A stretch of 64,000 bases of DNA from Nocardia miyunensis NBRC 108239 (GCF_001613065.1 NZ_BDBQ01000015.1:1-64000); one strand, 5' to 3'; shown: positions 44,951 to 54,864, numbered from the stretch's first letter. The notes: generated by a model from the letters alone, not told the origin. Made by a program: numbers and translations.

Positions 44951-45928
44951 CTAGCGGGTGGCGGACGCGGTGTTGGTTTCGAGGGCCGTGATCAGGCGCT
45001 TGATCGGGCTTTCGGTGTTGTAGGTGGTGGCGAGGGTTTGCAGGCGGTCGGGGTCGGCGGGGGCGGTGGGGAGGAGGTCGGGGCGGGAGAGGGTTACCTC
45101 CGCGTCGCGGACCACGCGGACGACGGGGGCGGCTGCCTCGAGGTAGGCCTGGGCGGCGGTGAGTTTCTTGCGGATGCCTTGGGCCAGTTCGGAATCGGGG
45201 TCGGCGACGGCTGCTACGAGGGCTTCCAGGGTGCCGAAGCGGGTGATGAGGGTGGCGGCGGATTTGTCGCCGATGCCCGCCACACCGGGCAGTCCGTCGG
45301 AGGCGTCGCCGCGCAGGGTGGCCATATCGGCGTATGCGGGGCCCGCATTGTCTTGTGGCACACCATATTTCGCGGAGACCTCGGCGGGGCCGAACAGTTC
45401 GGCCTTGGCCAGGCCGCGACCCACGTAGAAGACGCGGACGGGCGGCTGCGGGTCGTCGCGTACCAATTGGAGCAGATCGCGGTCGCCGCTCACGACGACG
45501 ACCTCGTCGGTGGACTCCCGCGTGGCCAGGGTGCCGATCACGTCGTCGGCCTCGAGGCCCTGCGCGCCCGCGGTGGCGATTCCGGCCGCCTCGAGCACCT
45601 CGAGGATCATGTCGACCTGCGGGGTCAGATTGTCCGGCACTTCCTCCGCACCGGGATCCGCACCCGCGGACTCGTCGAGACGGTGAGCCTTGTACGAGGG
45701 GACCAGTTCGACCCGGAACTGTGGACGCCAGTTCAGGTCCAGGCAGACCACCAGCCGCGAGGGGGAGTGCCGGGTGATCAGCGCCGCCACCATATCGGTG
45801 AATCCGCGCAGCGCGTTGACCGGTTGCCCGCTGGGCGCGGTGATCTTCTCCGGGATCGCGTAGAAGGCGCGGAACCACAGGCTGGCGCCGTCGAGCAGCA
45901 GCAGCGGACCGGGGGCGGGTGAGCTCAT
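44951..45928 (-). CDS. 5'-3' exonuclease (FEN/Pol I N-terminal type)
   Basis: A 325-residue stand-alone homologue of the 5' nuclease domain of DNA polymerase [21 protein letters not shown] has the first metal aspartate, [30 protein letters not shown] carries the next acidic cluster, and [18 protein letters not shown] is the helix-hairpin-helix DNA-binding motif. It removes flaps and RNA primers. ATG 45928 is supported by a TAGCGT hexamer 8 bases upstream. Divergent from pepE; M. tuberculosis counterpart recalled as Rv2090. Confidence 0.93.
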   Translation of the reverse strand: MSSPAPGPLLLLDGASLWFRAFYAIPEKITAPSGQPVNALRGFTDMVAALITRHSPSRLVVCLDLNWRPQFRVELVPSYKAHRLDESAGADPGAEEVPDNLTPQVDMILEVLEAAGIATAGAQGLEADDVIGTLATRESTDEVVVVSGDRDLLQLVRDDPQPPVRVFYVGRGLAKAELFGPAEVSAKYGVPQDNAGPAYADMATLRGDASDGLPGVAGIGDKSAATLITRFGTLEALVAAVADPDSELAQGIRKKLTAAQAYLEAAAPVVRVVRDAEVTLSRPDLLPTAPADPDRLQTLATTYNTESPIKRLITALETNTASATR

Positions 45929-45936
45929 GGCTGCAG

Positions 45937-45942
45937 ACGCTA
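45937..45942 (-). promoter_or_regulatory. -10 hexamer of exonuclease gene
   Basis: TAGCGT on the minus strand, 8 bases before ATG 45928. Confidence 0.45.
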
Positions 45943-46013
45943 CCCGGTCGGTCCGACAACGCGGCGTGGGTGAGCTCGTCCGGTATTGCCGCGTCGCGAC
46001 TCGCCCGAACGCG

Positions 46014-46019
46014 TAACGT
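46014..46019 (+). promoter_or_regulatory. -10 hexamer of Xaa-Pro peptidase gene
   Basis: TAACGT, 8 bases before ATG 46028. Confidence 0.45.
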
Positions 46020-46027
46020 TGGTGATC

Positions 46028-47155
46028 ATGAGCGCGCAAACGGAATCACGGTTCGGGGCCGAGGTATACGGAGTCCGGTTGGAGCGGGCGGCGGAACTGG
46101 TGCGTGCCGCACATCTGGACGCGTTGCTGATCACGCCGGGCCCGGATCTGGAGTATCTGATCGGGTCCCGGGCGCAATCGTTCGAGCGGCTCACCTGTCT
46201 GCTCGTGCCCGCCAGCGGTGAGACGCCGTCGGTGGTCGTGCCCAAACTGGAACTGGCCGGTCTGGAAGGTTCGGCGGTCGCCGATCTCGGCCTGCACATC
46301 GTGGACTGGGTCGACGGCGTGAATCCGTACCAGACCGTCAAGTCGACGCTCAACGCCGGGGCGCGTGTGGCGGTCGCCGATGCCATGCCCGCACTGCATC
46401 TGCTGCCGATCGCCGATGCGCTCAACGCTCTGCCGGTCTCGGCGACGCCCGTCCTGCGGCAACTGCGAATGCGTAAGGACGCCAGCGAGATCGAGGCGCT
46501 GCGGCGGGCGGGCGCGGCGATCGATCGGGTGCACGCGCGGGTCGGGGAGTGGTTGCGGGCGGGGAGCACCGAGGCCGCCGTGGCAGCCGCCATCGCGGAT
46601 GCGATCGTCCAGGAGGGACACACCGAGGCCGCGTTCGTCATCGTCGGCAGTGGCCCCAACGGCGCGAGCCCGCATCATGAGCACTCGGACCGGGTGATCG
46701 AATCCGGTGACGTGGTGGTCGTGGACATCGGCGGACCGGTCGAGCCCGGGTACTACTCCGATTCCACCCGCACGTACGTCGTCGGTGAGCCCGATCCGGA
46801 GATCGCGGAGCGTATCGCGATCCTCGAACAGGCGCAGGCGGCTGCCGTGGCCGCCGTACGCCCCGGCGTGACCGCGGAGTCCGTCGACGCCGCCGCGCGA
46901 AATGTGTTGGCGCGGGCGGGATTGGGTGAGGCCTTCATTCACCGCACCGGACACGGCATCGGCCTGTCGGTGCACGAGGAGCCCTACATCGTCTCCGGCA
47001 ACGACATCGTTCTCGAGCCCGGCATGGCCTTCAGTATCGAACCCGGCATCTACTTCCCGGGTGAATGGGGCGCTCGCATCGAGGACATCGTCATCGTCAC
47101 CGAGGACGGCCGCGAGTCGGTCAACCACCGCCCGCGCGGCCTCACCGCGGTCTGA
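46028..47155 (+). CDS. pepE: M24 family Xaa-Pro dipeptidase/aminopeptidase
   Basis: A 375-residue M24 (pita-bread) metallopeptidase. The five metal ligands are visible: the aspartates in [18 protein letters not shown], the histidine in [15 protein letters not shown], and the glutamates in FSIEPGIYF and ARIEDIVIV. The N-terminal creatinase-like domain makes up the first 150 residues. It releases X-Pro dipeptides or N-terminal residues before proline. The symbol pepE is the mycobacterial name for this locus (Rv2089c). Divergent from the exonuclease gene. Confidence 0.93.
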   Translation: MSAQTESRFGAEVYGVRLERAAELVRAAHLDALLITPGPDLEYLIGSRAQSFERLTCLLVPASGETPSVVVPKLELAGLEGSAVADLGLHIVDWVDGVNPYQTVKSTLNAGARVAVADAMPALHLLPIADALNALPVSATPVLRQLRMRKDASEIEALRRAGAAIDRVHARVGEWLRAGSTEAAVAAAIADAIVQEGHTEAAFVIVGSGPNGASPHHEHSDRVIESGDVVVVDIGGPVEPGYYSDSTRTYVVGEPDPEIAERIAILEQAQAAAVAAVRPGVTAESVDAAARNVLARAGLGEAFIHRTGHGIGLSVHEEPYIVSGNDIVLEPGMAFSIEPGIYFPGEWGARIEDIVIVTEDGRESVNHRPRGLTAV

Positions 47156-47541
47156 ACCCGCGACGGTGGGCCGCAGCCGATGTCACCACCGGTGGGCTGT
47201 GGCGAGTTGACCCGCCGGGCGAGATCGGTTCCGGGCAGCGAATCGATGACCTGTCGTTTCGACAGGCGCGCCGCGCTCGACCGACTCGGGCTGGTTCCCG
47301 CGGCGAGTCCGACGTGATCGGCACTTGTACTCCCTTGTTCCACAAGGGGATGCGGCTTTGGAAGCGCTGCTCGGGCAGCCTGTAAGGCCCGCGGTGCGGA
47401 TCGGTACACCGTCACGGACCTTCCGCGGATCGTCCTGCCTCGACGACCTTCGCCGCGTAACGATGTGGTCTGGCGCGCCACGGCTCACGGGTAGCCGTGC
47501 CCTACGCGCGACGGTGCAAACTCCCGCGACGCGGATTCGGT
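47156..47541 (+). other. Intergenic region, no gene recognised
   Basis: 386 bases. A short frame at 47325-47567 reads VPQGDAALEALLGQPVRPAV followed by ordinary-looking residues, but it overlaps the end of the next gene, has no ribosome binding site, and resembles nothing I know. It may be a degraded gene. Confidence 0.4.
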
Positions 47542-47949
47542 TCAGTCGCGCAAAGCTGTTCCGGTGAGCAGGCGGATGGGGTGGATGGCGATGACGACGC
47601 GGGCGGGGTTGACGCGGGGCGGGCGGTAGCGCTCGGTGTAGCGGCGTTCGCCCTCGGTGACCGCGTCGGGGTCGGCGAGGATTTCGGCGGGGCCCTCGAG
47701 GGTCAGCCAGCGGGCGCCGTCGACCTGGCTGACCGCGGCGTAGCCGGTGCGGCGGACGTTGCGGGCCTTCACCGTGTCGCCGGAGGTGATGATGCGGGCG
47801 ATCCCGCCTTCCTGATCCCAGGTGAAGCCGATCGGGACCATGTGCGGGGTGCCGTCCGCGCGGAGTGTGGTCAGGGTGGCCAGGTGCCGCTCGGCGACGA
47901 ATTCGAGGGCGGCCGCGGAGAGTGCGATACGTGCGCCGGTGCTGGTCAT
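47542..47949 (-). CDS. F420H2-dependent biliverdin reductase-like (Rv2074 type)
   Basis: A 135-residue split-barrel flavin/deazaflavin protein. FVAERHLATLTTLRADGTPH, VSQVDGARWLTLEGPAEI and YRPPRVNPARVVIAI align closely with my recall of Rv2074, shown to reduce biliverdin with F420H2. It would act in the cytoplasm. ATG 47949 has a TAGCGT hexamer 7 bases upstream. It is divergent from the SDR gene, as in M. tuberculosis. Confidence 0.88.
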   Translation of the reverse strand: MTSTGARIALSAAALEFVAERHLATLTTLRADGTPHMVPIGFTWDQEGGIARIITSGDTVKARNVRRTGYAAVSQVDGARWLTLEGPAEILADPDAVTEGERRYTERYRPPRVNPARVVIAIHPIRLLTGTALRD

Positions 47950-47956
47950 GGATGTG

Positions 47957-47962
47957 ACGCTA
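47957..47962 (-). promoter_or_regulatory. -10 hexamer of F420 reductase gene
   Basis: TAGCGT on the minus strand, 7 bases before ATG 47949. Confidence 0.5.
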
Positions 47963-48050
47963 ACAATCGCCCGCGTCGTGCTCGCATCCGAGTGACCGGA
48001 CCGCACCCACTTGTCCGGTTCGGCGCGGTCGCGGTGGCAGACTATTCGCC

Positions 48051-48812
48051 ATGGGTATGCGGGCACATGAACTCGACGAGGGCGCGATCGTCCTGCTGGG
48101 TGGGCGCAGCGAGATCGGCCTCGAGATCGTGGAGCGGATGGCGCGCGGCCGGGTGGTGATTCTGGCCGCGCGGCGCAGCGCCGACCTGGCCGCCGAGCGG
48201 GCCGCTCTCGACCGGGCGGGCGCGACGGCGGTGCACAGCGTGGAATTCGACGCCGACGATCTGCCCTCGCATCAGCCGCTGCTGGACAAGATCGCCGCCG
48301 AGCACGGCCGGATCGGCGTCGCGGTACTGGCCTTCGGCGTCCTCGGCGATCAGGAACTCGCCGAACGGGACCCCGCGGCGGCGGTCGCGGTCCTGCAGAC
48401 CGATTTCATCGCGCAGGTCAGCGTGTTGACGACCCTGGCCGCCATGCTGCGCGCACAGGGGAGCGGACAGCTGGTGGTGTTCAGTTCCGTCGCGGGATTC
48501 CGTGTCCGGCGCGCCAACTACGTGTACGGGTCGGGTAAGGCGGGCCTGGACGGATTCGCCACCGGATTGGCGGATGCGTTGCACGGCAGCGAAGTTCACC
48601 TGTTGCTGGTGCGGTCCGGATTCGTCATCGGACGGATGACCGAGGGCATGGACCCGGCGCCCTTCTCGGTGCGGCCCGGCCAGGTCGCCGACGTTGTCGT
48701 CGCGGGCCTGCGGGCCCGGCGCGCGATCGCCTGGGCTCCCGCCATGATGCGCCCGCTGTACTTCGCCGTGCGATTCCTGCCGCGATCGGTCTGGCGACGG
48801 TTGCCGCGATGA
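48051..48812 (+). CDS. Short-chain dehydrogenase/reductase, DprE2-like
   Basis: A 253-residue SDR. The cofactor loop is GGRSEIGLEI and the catalytic pair is YVYGSGK, with S in FSSVAG. The TDFIAQVSVLTTLA and MMRPLYFAVRFLPRSVWRRL segments, including the basic hydrophobic C-terminus, are like DprE2, the decaprenylphosphoryl-2-keto-ribose reductase of arabinan synthesis. However, DprE1 is not adjacent, so this is more likely a paralogue (Rv2073c-like). The stop overlaps cobL by 4 bases (ATGA), which ties its expression to cobalamin synthesis for reasons unknown. Confidence 0.88.
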   Translation: MGMRAHELDEGAIVLLGGRSEIGLEIVERMARGRVVILAARRSADLAAERAALDRAGATAVHSVEFDADDLPSHQPLLDKIAAEHGRIGVAVLAFGVLGDQELAERDPAAAVAVLQTDFIAQVSVLTTLAAMLRAQGSGQLVVFSSVAGFRVRRANYVYGSGKAGLDGFATGLADALHGSEVHLLLVRSGFVIGRMTEGMDPAPFSVRPGQVADVVVAGLRARRAIAWAPAMMRPLYFAVRFLPRSVWRRLPR

Positions 48813-50062
48813 CCGACTCACCGGGTGCGGGCATGGAGCCTTGGCCCGTTCGGACGCCGATCGCGGTGGTGGGCATCGGCGCGGACGGCTGGGACGGGCT
48901 CGGCGCGGCCGCGCGTGCGGCCGTCGAACGCGCCGATGTGGTGTTCGGCTCGTACCGGCAGCTCGCGATGATCCCCTCGGGTGGGCCCGAACGAATGCCG
49001 TGGCCGTCGCCGCTGCTGCCCGCGCTCGCGGATCTGCTCGCCGCACACCGCGACGTGCGTGTCTGTGTGCTCGCGAGCGGTGATCCGATGTTCTACGGCA
49101 TCGGGGTGTCGCTCGCGAAACTCCTGGGGGCGCAGGCGCTTCGGGTGCTGCCCCAGGCATCCTCGGCCAGTCTGGCCTGCGCCCGGCTCGGCTGGGGGCT
49201 CGCGGAGATCGCGGTGGTCACGGCCGTGGGGCGCCCGATCGAGACGGTCCTGCCGGAATTGTCCCATCGCCGCCGGATCCTGGTACTGAGCGAACACGAG
49301 CGGACCCCGGCCGAACTCGCGAAACTGCTGTCGGGCAACGGTTTCGGGGCGTCCCGGATGACGGTGCTCGAACAGCTCGGCGGTCCGGCCGAGCGGATGG
49401 TCCAGGGCGTCGCGGCCGATTGGTCCGAGCCCGCGGGCGATCGGCTCAACATCGTCGCGCTGGAGTGCCTCGCCGATCCGGCCGCACCGCGACTGACCAG
49501 GCTGCCTGGGCTGCCGGACGAGGTCTACGGCGGCGACGGCCAGCTCACCAAGCGTGAGGTGCGCACCCTGTCGCTCGCCGCGCTCGCGCCCTCCCCGGGG
49601 GAGCTGCTGTGGGATGTCGGCGGGGGCTCGGGCACCATCGCCATCGAGTGGTGCCGTACCCATCCGGCGTGCCGCGCCATCACCTTCGAGCGGTCCGGCG
49701 CGCGACGTGGGCAGATCACCGCCAATGCGCTGGCCCTGGGCGTGCCGGGCATCACCGTCCTGGGTGAGGTGCTCGAGGAGCTGTCGGACGACGAATTCCC
49801 CACGCCCGACGCGGTATTCCTCGGCGGCGGCCTGACTCAGCCGGACCTGTTCGAAAATTGCTGGGCGCGACTGCGATCCGGCGGACGTCTGGTCGTCAAC
49901 GCGGTCACCGTGGAATCGGAGATGCTGCTGAACGCGTGGGCGGCCGAATACGGCGGTGCGCTGAGCCGATTCCAGGTCCACCGCGCCGAACCGCTCGGTG
50001 GTTTCACCGCCTGGCGGCCGCACCTGCCCATCACACAGTGGGTGGTGGTGAAGGATGGATGA
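48809..50062 (+). CDS. cobL: Precorrin-6Y C5,15-methyltransferase (decarboxylating)
   Basis: A 417-residue two-domain CobL. The N-terminal CbiE-like domain (VVGIGADGWDGLGAAARAAV, VCVLASGDPMFYGIGVSLAK) methylates C5, and the C-terminal CbiT-like domain (LWDVGGGSGTIAIEWCRTHP) methylates C15 with loss of the acetate carboxyl. The VFLGGGLTQPDLF segment completes the SAM site. It overlaps the SDR gene upstream and cobK downstream by 4 and 8 bases. cobM, which lies between cobL and cobK in M. tuberculosis, is absent here. Confidence 0.95.
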   Translation: MTDSPGAGMEPWPVRTPIAVVGIGADGWDGLGAAARAAVERADVVFGSYRQLAMIPSGGPERMPWPSPLLPALADLLAAHRDVRVCVLASGDPMFYGIGVSLAKLLGAQALRVLPQASSASLACARLGWGLAEIAVVTAVGRPIETVLPELSHRRRILVLSEHERTPAELAKLLSGNGFGASRMTVLEQLGGPAERMVQGVAADWSEPAGDRLNIVALECLADPAAPRLTRLPGLPDEVYGGDGQLTKREVRTLSLAALAPSPGELLWDVGGGSGTIAIEWCRTHPACRAITFERSGARRGQITANALALGVPGITVLGEVLEELSDDEFPTPDAVFLGGGLTQPDLFENCWARLRSGGRLVVNAVTVESEMLLNAWAAEYGGALSRFQVHRAEPLGGFTAWRPHLPITQWVVVKDG

Positions 50063-50813
50063 GCGGTCCGGGGATCGCCGCGTCCTTATCCTCGGCGGCA
50101 CTCGTGAGGCCCGGGAACTCGCCGAGAAGTTGAGTGGCGAAAGCGGATTCGAGGTCGTGTCCTCGCTCGCGGGCCGAGTCCGCGAGCCTGTGCTGCCGGT
50201 CGGCGAGGTTCGGATCGGCGGTTTCGGTGGCGTGGACGGCCTGCGGGGCTGGTTGCGCGACAACGATGTCGACGTGCTGATCGACGCCACCCACCCGTTC
50301 GCCGGCGTCATCTCCGCCCACGCGGCCGAGGCCGCCGCGGCGCTGAATCTGCCTGCGCTGCATGTACACCGGCCCGGGTGGCGGGAACGCCCGGGAGATC
50401 GGTGGATACGGGTTCCCGACGTCGCGTCCGCGGTCGAAACCGTCGGCAGGCGCGGATCGCGGATCTTCCTGACGATCGGCCGTCAGGAGGCCGGCGCGTT
50501 CGCGGGCCTGACCAGGCCGTGGTTCCTGATCCGCTCGATCGATCCGCCGAGCGCGGTGCTGCCGCCGCATCACGAATTGATCTTGGCGCGTGGACCTTTC
50601 GCCGTCGATGACGAGGTTCGCCTGCTGACCGACCGCCGGATCGACATCCTGGTCACCAAGAACAGCGGGGGAGAGCTCACCGTGGCCAAAGTGCTCGCGG
50701 CGCGAGCCTGCGGCCTTCCTGTGGTCATGATCGATCGCCCGCCCTTGCCCGAGGGCGCCCGAGTCGCGGAATCGGTTGCCGCCGCCTGGGATTGGCTGCG
50801 CACACTGCCGTGA
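50055..50813 (+). CDS. cobK: Precorrin-6A reductase
   Basis: A 252-residue CobK that reduces precorrin-6A to precorrin-6B with NADPH. VLILGGTREARELAEKL is the nucleotide site, IDATHPFAGVISAHAAEAA the substrate loop, and TKNSGGELTVAKVLAARACG the second family signature. ATG 50055 lies within the cobL end. Its stop meets the convergent PadR gene after 3 bases. Confidence 0.95.
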   Translation: MDERSGDRRVLILGGTREARELAEKLSGESGFEVVSSLAGRVREPVLPVGEVRIGGFGGVDGLRGWLRDNDVDVLIDATHPFAGVISAHAAEAAAALNLPALHVHRPGWRERPGDRWIRVPDVASAVETVGRRGSRIFLTIGRQEAGAFAGLTRPWFLIRSIDPPSAVLPPHHELILARGPFAVDDEVRLLTDRRIDILVTKNSGGELTVAKVLAARACGLPVVMIDRPPLPEGARVAESVAAAWDWLRTLP

Positions 50814-50816
50814 GCG

Positions 50817-51344
50817 TTACCGTTCGAGCAGCGCGGGTAGCCGATCGAACCACTCCAGGACCGCACGTTCGTAGCCGATCCCGAAATCCAGTGTGGCCCT
50901 TTCGCACTGGGACCGCGTCTCGTCGATTCCCGTGAGATAGCGCTCGAGGCGTTCCTCGTGGATGACGCGATTGGCGGCGATGATCCGGTTCAACCGCTCG
51001 GGCTCGACGAATTCGCCGAACGCCAGGGTCAGCAGCAGCGGCACCCGGATGGTCTCCGCGCCCGGATCGCGAGCGATCCACTGCGCGAACGCTTCCCGCC
51101 CGGCCTCGGTGATCCGGTACGGTGTGCGCTCCCGCACCCCCGTCTCGCCCTTCTCCACCAGGCCAATCCGGTCCATTGCCGCCAGTTCGCGATAGACCTG
51201 GCTCTGCGTGATCGTCCAGAAGTCGCCGATTCTTTCCTGGGCGAGATTCACCAGATCCCACCCCGCCATCGGCCCCTCGTGCAGGAAACCCAGTAGCGAG
51301 GCCGCTGTCGAGTTCAAGCCCCGCTTCGATCCGCCTTCGGCCAT
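50817..51344 (-). CDS. PadR-family transcriptional regulator
   Basis: A 175-residue PadR protein with the winged helix-turn-helix (LGFLHEGPMAGWDLVNLAQE, then SQVYRELAAMDRIGLVEKGE) and the helical C-terminal domain (Vir_C type) ending at LEWFDRLPALLER. ATG 51344 has GGAAGGGG upstream. It is inserted between cobK and cobIJ and oriented like cobIJ, 62 bases downstream of it, so it may be read with that operon. The palindrome TTCCA-CAT-TGGAA in the gap could be its own operator. Target unknown. Confidence 0.88.
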   Translation of the reverse strand: MAEGGSKRGLNSTAASLLGFLHEGPMAGWDLVNLAQERIGDFWTITQSQVYRELAAMDRIGLVEKGETGVRERTPYRITEAGREAFAQWIARDPGAETIRVPLLLTLAFGEFVEPERLNRIIAANRVIHEERLERYLTGIDETRSQCERATLDFGIGYERAVLEWFDRLPALLER

Positions 51345-51366
51345 ATGCACCCCTTCCACATCAACG

Positions 51367-51379
51367 TTCCACATTGGAA
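51367..51379. promoter_or_regulatory. PadR operator candidate
   Basis: TTCCACATTGGAA, a perfect 5-3-5 inverted repeat, 22 bases upstream of the PadR start codon and followed by an AT-rich stretch (AATATTAA) unusual for this genome. Confidence 0.4.
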
Positions 51380-51406
51380 TATTAACGCTCGGATCGGGAG
51401 TCGCGC

Positions 51407-52987
51407 TCAGGGGGTCGTGTACCGCCGGGAGGTGAACACCCGCGGCCCGGCCGGAGTGTCGAAAGCGGTGGTGGTGGAGGCCCCGATGATGAGCAGTGTG
51501 CGCATATCCACCTCGGCGGGGTCGAGTTCGGAGAGTGTCAGCACGCGCACCGATTCGGCCGGGCCGCCGACGTCGCGGCCCAGCACCACCGGCGTATCGG
51601 GTTTGCGGTGTTCCAGAACCAGATCGCGCAGCGCCGCCACCTGCCAGGTGCGCTGCGAGGAGGCCGGGTTGTACACGGCGATGGCCATATCGGCGGCGGC
51701 CACCGCGGCGATGCGCTCGGCGACGGTCTCCCACGGCTTGAGGCGGTCCGACAGCGAGATCATCGCGAAATCGTGTCCCAGCGGCGCTCCCACCCGGCTC
51801 GCGACCGCACTCGCCGCGGTCATTCCGGGCAGCACGCGGACCGGAACCTCGCGCCACTGCGGATCGGCCGATTCCTCGATGACCGCCGCGGCCATCGCGA
51901 AGACTCCCGGATCTCCGGAGGAGACGACCGCGACCCGCGCGCCGTGCTTGGCCAGATCCAGCGCCATGGCGGCGCGTTCGGATTCGACGCGATTGTCGCT
52001 GGCATGGCGGCGCTGGCCCGGACGCGCGGGCACGCGGTCGATGTAGGTGGTGTACCCGACCAGATCCGTCGCCTCGGACAGCGCGCGGGCGACCTCCGGA
52101 CTGGTCCAGTCCGGCGACCCCGGGCCGAGGCCGACGACCACGACCTCCCCGGTCGCCGGGCGATCATCCCGCGGCGCTTCGGTTTTCGGGCTTCTGGTGG
52201 TGTGCGAGTGTGCGGAATCCGCTGTGCTGAGCGGAATCTCGGTCGTCGGAGCCGGGCCCGGCACGACAGTGATCGCGAAGTACGGCACCCCGGCCGCGTC
52301 CACCTCGCCCGCGCGCAGCACCCGCTGACGTCCGGTGCTGGCCCGTTCGACGTAGTACGCGTCGTCCAGTCGCCCCGCATCCGTAAGCGCCTGCCGCACA
52401 CTCGGATATGTGCGGCCCAGCTTCATCACCACGGCCGCGTCGGCCTCGGTCAGGCGGCGGGTCAGCTCCTCGGCGGGCAAGGTGCCGGGCAGGACGGTCA
52501 GCACCTGATCAGCCTCGACCAGTGGCGTGCCCAGTGCGGCGGAGGCGGCGCTGACCGAGGTGATGCCCGGAATGATCTCGGCCTCGAACCGGTCGGCCAG
52601 GCGGCGGTGCATATGCATGTACGAGCTGTAGAACAGCGGATCTCCGGCGGCCAGCAGCGCCACCGAGCGTCCGGCGGCGAGATGGGCGGCGAGGGTGGCC
52701 GCGGCCTGTTCGTAGAACTCGTCGATGGCGCCCTGATAACCGCCGGGATGGTCGGTGGTCTCGGTCGTCACCGGGTAGACGAGGTGTTCCTCGAGCTGTC
52801 CGGGGCGCATATAGGGTGCGGCGATGCCGCGGGAGATGCTGCGGCCGTGCCGGGCACTGTGGAAGGCGATGACATCGGCCTCGCCGATGATCCGTGCGGC
52901 CTTGACCGTCACCAGTTCCGGGTCACCCGGGCCGAGTCCGATGCCCCACAGTTTGCCGCTTCGCTGACCGCGGTCCTGAACGCTCAT
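51407..52987 (-). CDS. cobIJ: Fused precorrin-2 C20- / precorrin-3B C17-methyltransferase
   Basis: A 526-residue fusion. The N-terminal half is CobI ([40 protein letters not shown]) and the C-terminal half is CobJ ([40 protein letters not shown], then [14 protein letters not shown]). The linker of about 30 residues ([20 protein letters not shown]) joins the two SAM methylases that act before and after CobG. The fusion is the actinobacterial arrangement. It overlaps cobH by 4 bases and forms a cobG-cobH-cobIJ operon. Confidence 0.96.
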   Translation of the reverse strand: MSVQDRGQRSGKLWGIGLGPGDPELVTVKAARIIGEADVIAFHSARHGRSISRGIAAPYMRPGQLEEHLVYPVTTETTDHPGGYQGAIDEFYEQAAATLAAHLAAGRSVALLAAGDPLFYSSYMHMHRRLADRFEAEIIPGITSVSAASAALGTPLVEADQVLTVLPGTLPAEELTRRLTEADAAVVMKLGRTYPSVRQALTDAGRLDDAYYVERASTGRQRVLRAGEVDAAGVPYFAITVVPGPAPTTEIPLSTADSAHSHTTRSPKTEAPRDDRPATGEVVVVGLGPGSPDWTSPEVARALSEATDLVGYTTYIDRVPARPGQRRHASDNRVESERAAMALDLAKHGARVAVVSSGDPGVFAMAAAVIEESADPQWREVPVRVLPGMTAASAVASRVGAPLGHDFAMISLSDRLKPWETVAERIAAVAAADMAIAVYNPASSQRTWQVAALRDLVLEHRKPDTPVVLGRDVGGPAESVRVLTLSELDPAEVDMRTLLIIGASTTTAFDTPAGPRVFTSRRYTTP

Positions 52988-53619
52988 TCCTGTTCGCTCG
53001 CAATCGCATTCAGCGCCGCCGCGGTGATCGCGCTGCCGCCGCGCCGCCCCCGGACGGTCAGATGTTCCACGCCGCCGAATTCGGTCAGAGCCTGCTTGGA
53101 TTCCGCGGCCCCGACGAAGCCGACCGGGATGCCCAGCACCGCGGCGGGCCGGGGCGCTCCCGCGTCGAGCATGTCCAGCAGGTGGAACAGCGCCGTCGGC
53201 GCATTGCCCACCGCGACCACCGCGCCGTCCAGTCGGTCACGCAGAAGCTCCAGTGCCGCAACCGATCTCGTATTGCCCATGGTTCGCGCCAGGTCCGGAA
53301 CCCGGGGATCGCCGAGCATGCAGATCACCTCGTTCTCCGCGGGCAGGCGCTTGCGCGTCACTCCGGCGGCGACCATGGTGGCATCGCACAGGATCGGCGC
53401 ACCCGCTCGCAGCGCGGCGCGCGCACGGGAGACGACGTGCTCGCTGTGGTCCACGTCGGCGGCCAGATCGACCTGCCCGCAGGCGTGGATCATCCGCACC
53501 ACCACCTGCGCGACATCGGCCGGGAACCGGGCCAGATCGGCCTCGGCCCGGATGGTCGCGAACGAGCGCCGATAGATCTCGGCCCCGTCGGTGAGGTAGC
53601 TGGTACGCACATCGGACAT
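52984..53619 (-). CDS. cobH: Precorrin-8X methylmutase
   Basis: A 211-residue CobH that moves a methyl group from C11 to C12 to form hydrogenobyrinic acid. [20 protein letters not shown] and [20 protein letters not shown] contain the catalytic histidine; [13 protein letters not shown] sequence ([20 protein letters not shown]) and [20 protein letters not shown] are family hallmarks. ATG 53619 is preferred over the in-frame ATG 53631 because a TATGGT hexamer lies 7 bases upstream and the family N-terminus aligns there. Confidence 0.95.
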   Translation of the reverse strand: MSDVRTSYLTDGAEIYRRSFATIRAEADLARFPADVAQVVVRMIHACGQVDLAADVDHSEHVVSRARAALRAGAPILCDATMVAAGVTRKRLPAENEVICMLGDPRVPDLARTMGNTRSVAALELLRDRLDGAVVAVGNAPTALFHLLDMLDAGAPRPAAVLGIPVGFVGAAESKQALTEFGGVEHLTVRGRRGGSAITAAALNAIASEQE

Positions 53620-53626
53620 GGCGTAC

Positions 53627-53632
53627 ACCATA
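53627..53632 (-). promoter_or_regulatory. Possible -10 hexamer of cobH
   Basis: TATGGT on the minus strand, 7 bases before ATG 53619. It overlaps the alternative start ATG 53631, so this is one of the weaker cases. Confidence 0.3.
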
Positions 53633-53676
53633 GTTCCCGGTCGCACGGCTTCCCGGACCGAGTGCGGTAGCGGGGG

Positions 53677-54864
53677 TCAGGCGCGGCTGGGCAGGGTGAC
53701 GCGGTAACCGGCCGGTTCGGCGACGACGTCGGTGACGTCGCCGCGCGGGCGGCCGCAGCGGCGTTCGCATCCGGACCAGTGCTGACGTCCCGGAACCGTG
53801 ATCTCGCTGGCGGCCAGGTCGTGTCCCGGACGCGGCGTGCCGTTCGGCGATATCCGCCCCTCGGTGACCGCTTCCGCGGCATCCGCGCGTACGTCGGTCC
53901 GGGATTTCGCGCAGCCGGGTCGTCCCGCGCAGGCCGTCACCAGCAGCCAGGGTGAGGCGGCGTCGAAGATCAGGCCCATCGGCGCCAGCACGCGCACCAC
54001 CTGTTCGGCGGTCCATTCATCCAGGTCGGACAGGACCAGGCTGCGCCAGGGCGTGACGACGACCGGACGGTCCACCGCGGCGAGGAATTCGGCCGTCCGG
54101 CCGGGCAGCGCACCCAGCCGCACGCCCGCGCCGAGGCTGACCAGACCGTCGTCCTGGGTGCACCAGCCGATCGGAATATCCTGTGGTGCAGGCGATTCCA
54201 GTAGATCGTCGGCCGGTTCCACACCGAGCGCGGCGACGATCCGCGCGAGCCCGTCGGGGATTTCGTGCAACCGCCACCGTTCCCCGCGAAGACCCTGGAA
54301 CTCGTGTGCGGCGGCGAGCAGCACCTCGACCGTCTGTGCGTGCGGCACCCTGATCCCGCTGTCGCGTCCGCCCAGCAGCAGCGCGTAGTCGTCCGCGCTC
54401 ACGGCGTGGATGCCGAAATCGCCGCCGAGGCCGCTGACGTCACCGCGTCCGTCGTCGAGAGTGAACAGGACTCGGCCGGGCAACTCCGCCAGGGCCGGCG
54501 CCGCGCGCAGGGCGTCGTCGAGTCGTGGGATCAGATCCCGGACGTCGGCCAGGCCGCCGAGCCGCCCGGACAGCGGTGAGGCCACGATATTGCGCACCCG
54601 CTCGTGGGTGCGGCTGGGCAGCAGATCCGCGGCCCCGAGCCGGTCGGCCAGCGCACCGGCATCGCCGATCCGGCGGAGTTGGACGTTGCCGCGCGAGGTC
54701 AGCTCGATGCCGCCGTCGCCGAGATCGCGGGCCGCCTCGGCCAGGGCCAGCAGCTGATCCGGGCGCAACCGGCCGCCGGGTAGGCGGATGCGCGCGAGCG
54801 GTCCGTCGGCGGCCTCGTGCAGGCGCAGCACGCCGGGGCAGGAATCGGGGGCGGAGCGAGTCAT
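53677..54864 (-). CDS. cobG: Precorrin-3B synthase (oxygen-dependent)
   Basis: A 395-residue CobG of the nitrite/sulfite reductase fold. It uses O2 to convert precorrin-3A to precorrin-3B, which marks the aerobic cobalamin pathway. CAGRPGCAKS and WSGCERRCGRP supply the four cysteines for the 4Fe-4S cluster. SRGNVQLRRIGDAGALADRL is the ferredoxin-like repeat. A TACGCT hexamer lies 9 bases before ATG 54864. It is followed on the same strand by cobH after 57 bases. Confidence 0.95.
   Translation of the reverse strand: MTRSAPDSCPGVLRLHEAADGPLARIRLPGGRLRPDQLLALAEAARDLGDGGIELTSRGNVQLRRIGDAGALADRLGAADLLPSRTHERVRNIVASPLSGRLGGLADVRDLIPRLDDALRAAPALAELPGRVLFTLDDGRGDVSGLGGDFGIHAVSADDYALLLGGRDSGIRVPHAQTVEVLLAAAHEFQGLRGERWRLHEIPDGLARIVAALGVEPADDLLESPAPQDIPIGWCTQDDGLVSLGAGVRLGALPGRTAEFLAAVDRPVVVTPWRSLVLSDLDEWTAEQVVRVLAPMGLIFDAASPWLLVTACAGRPGCAKSRTDVRADAAEAVTEGRISPNGTPRPGHDLAASEITVPGRQHWSGCERRCGRPRGDVTDVVAEPAGYRVTLPSRA

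Noticed and set aside
44283..45959. A long minus-strand frame running from the exonuclease region through the repeats
   Set aside because: It crosses the 86-bp repeats and the DUF4333 gene end in a frame different from the exonuclease; it is Arg/Pro-rich noise.
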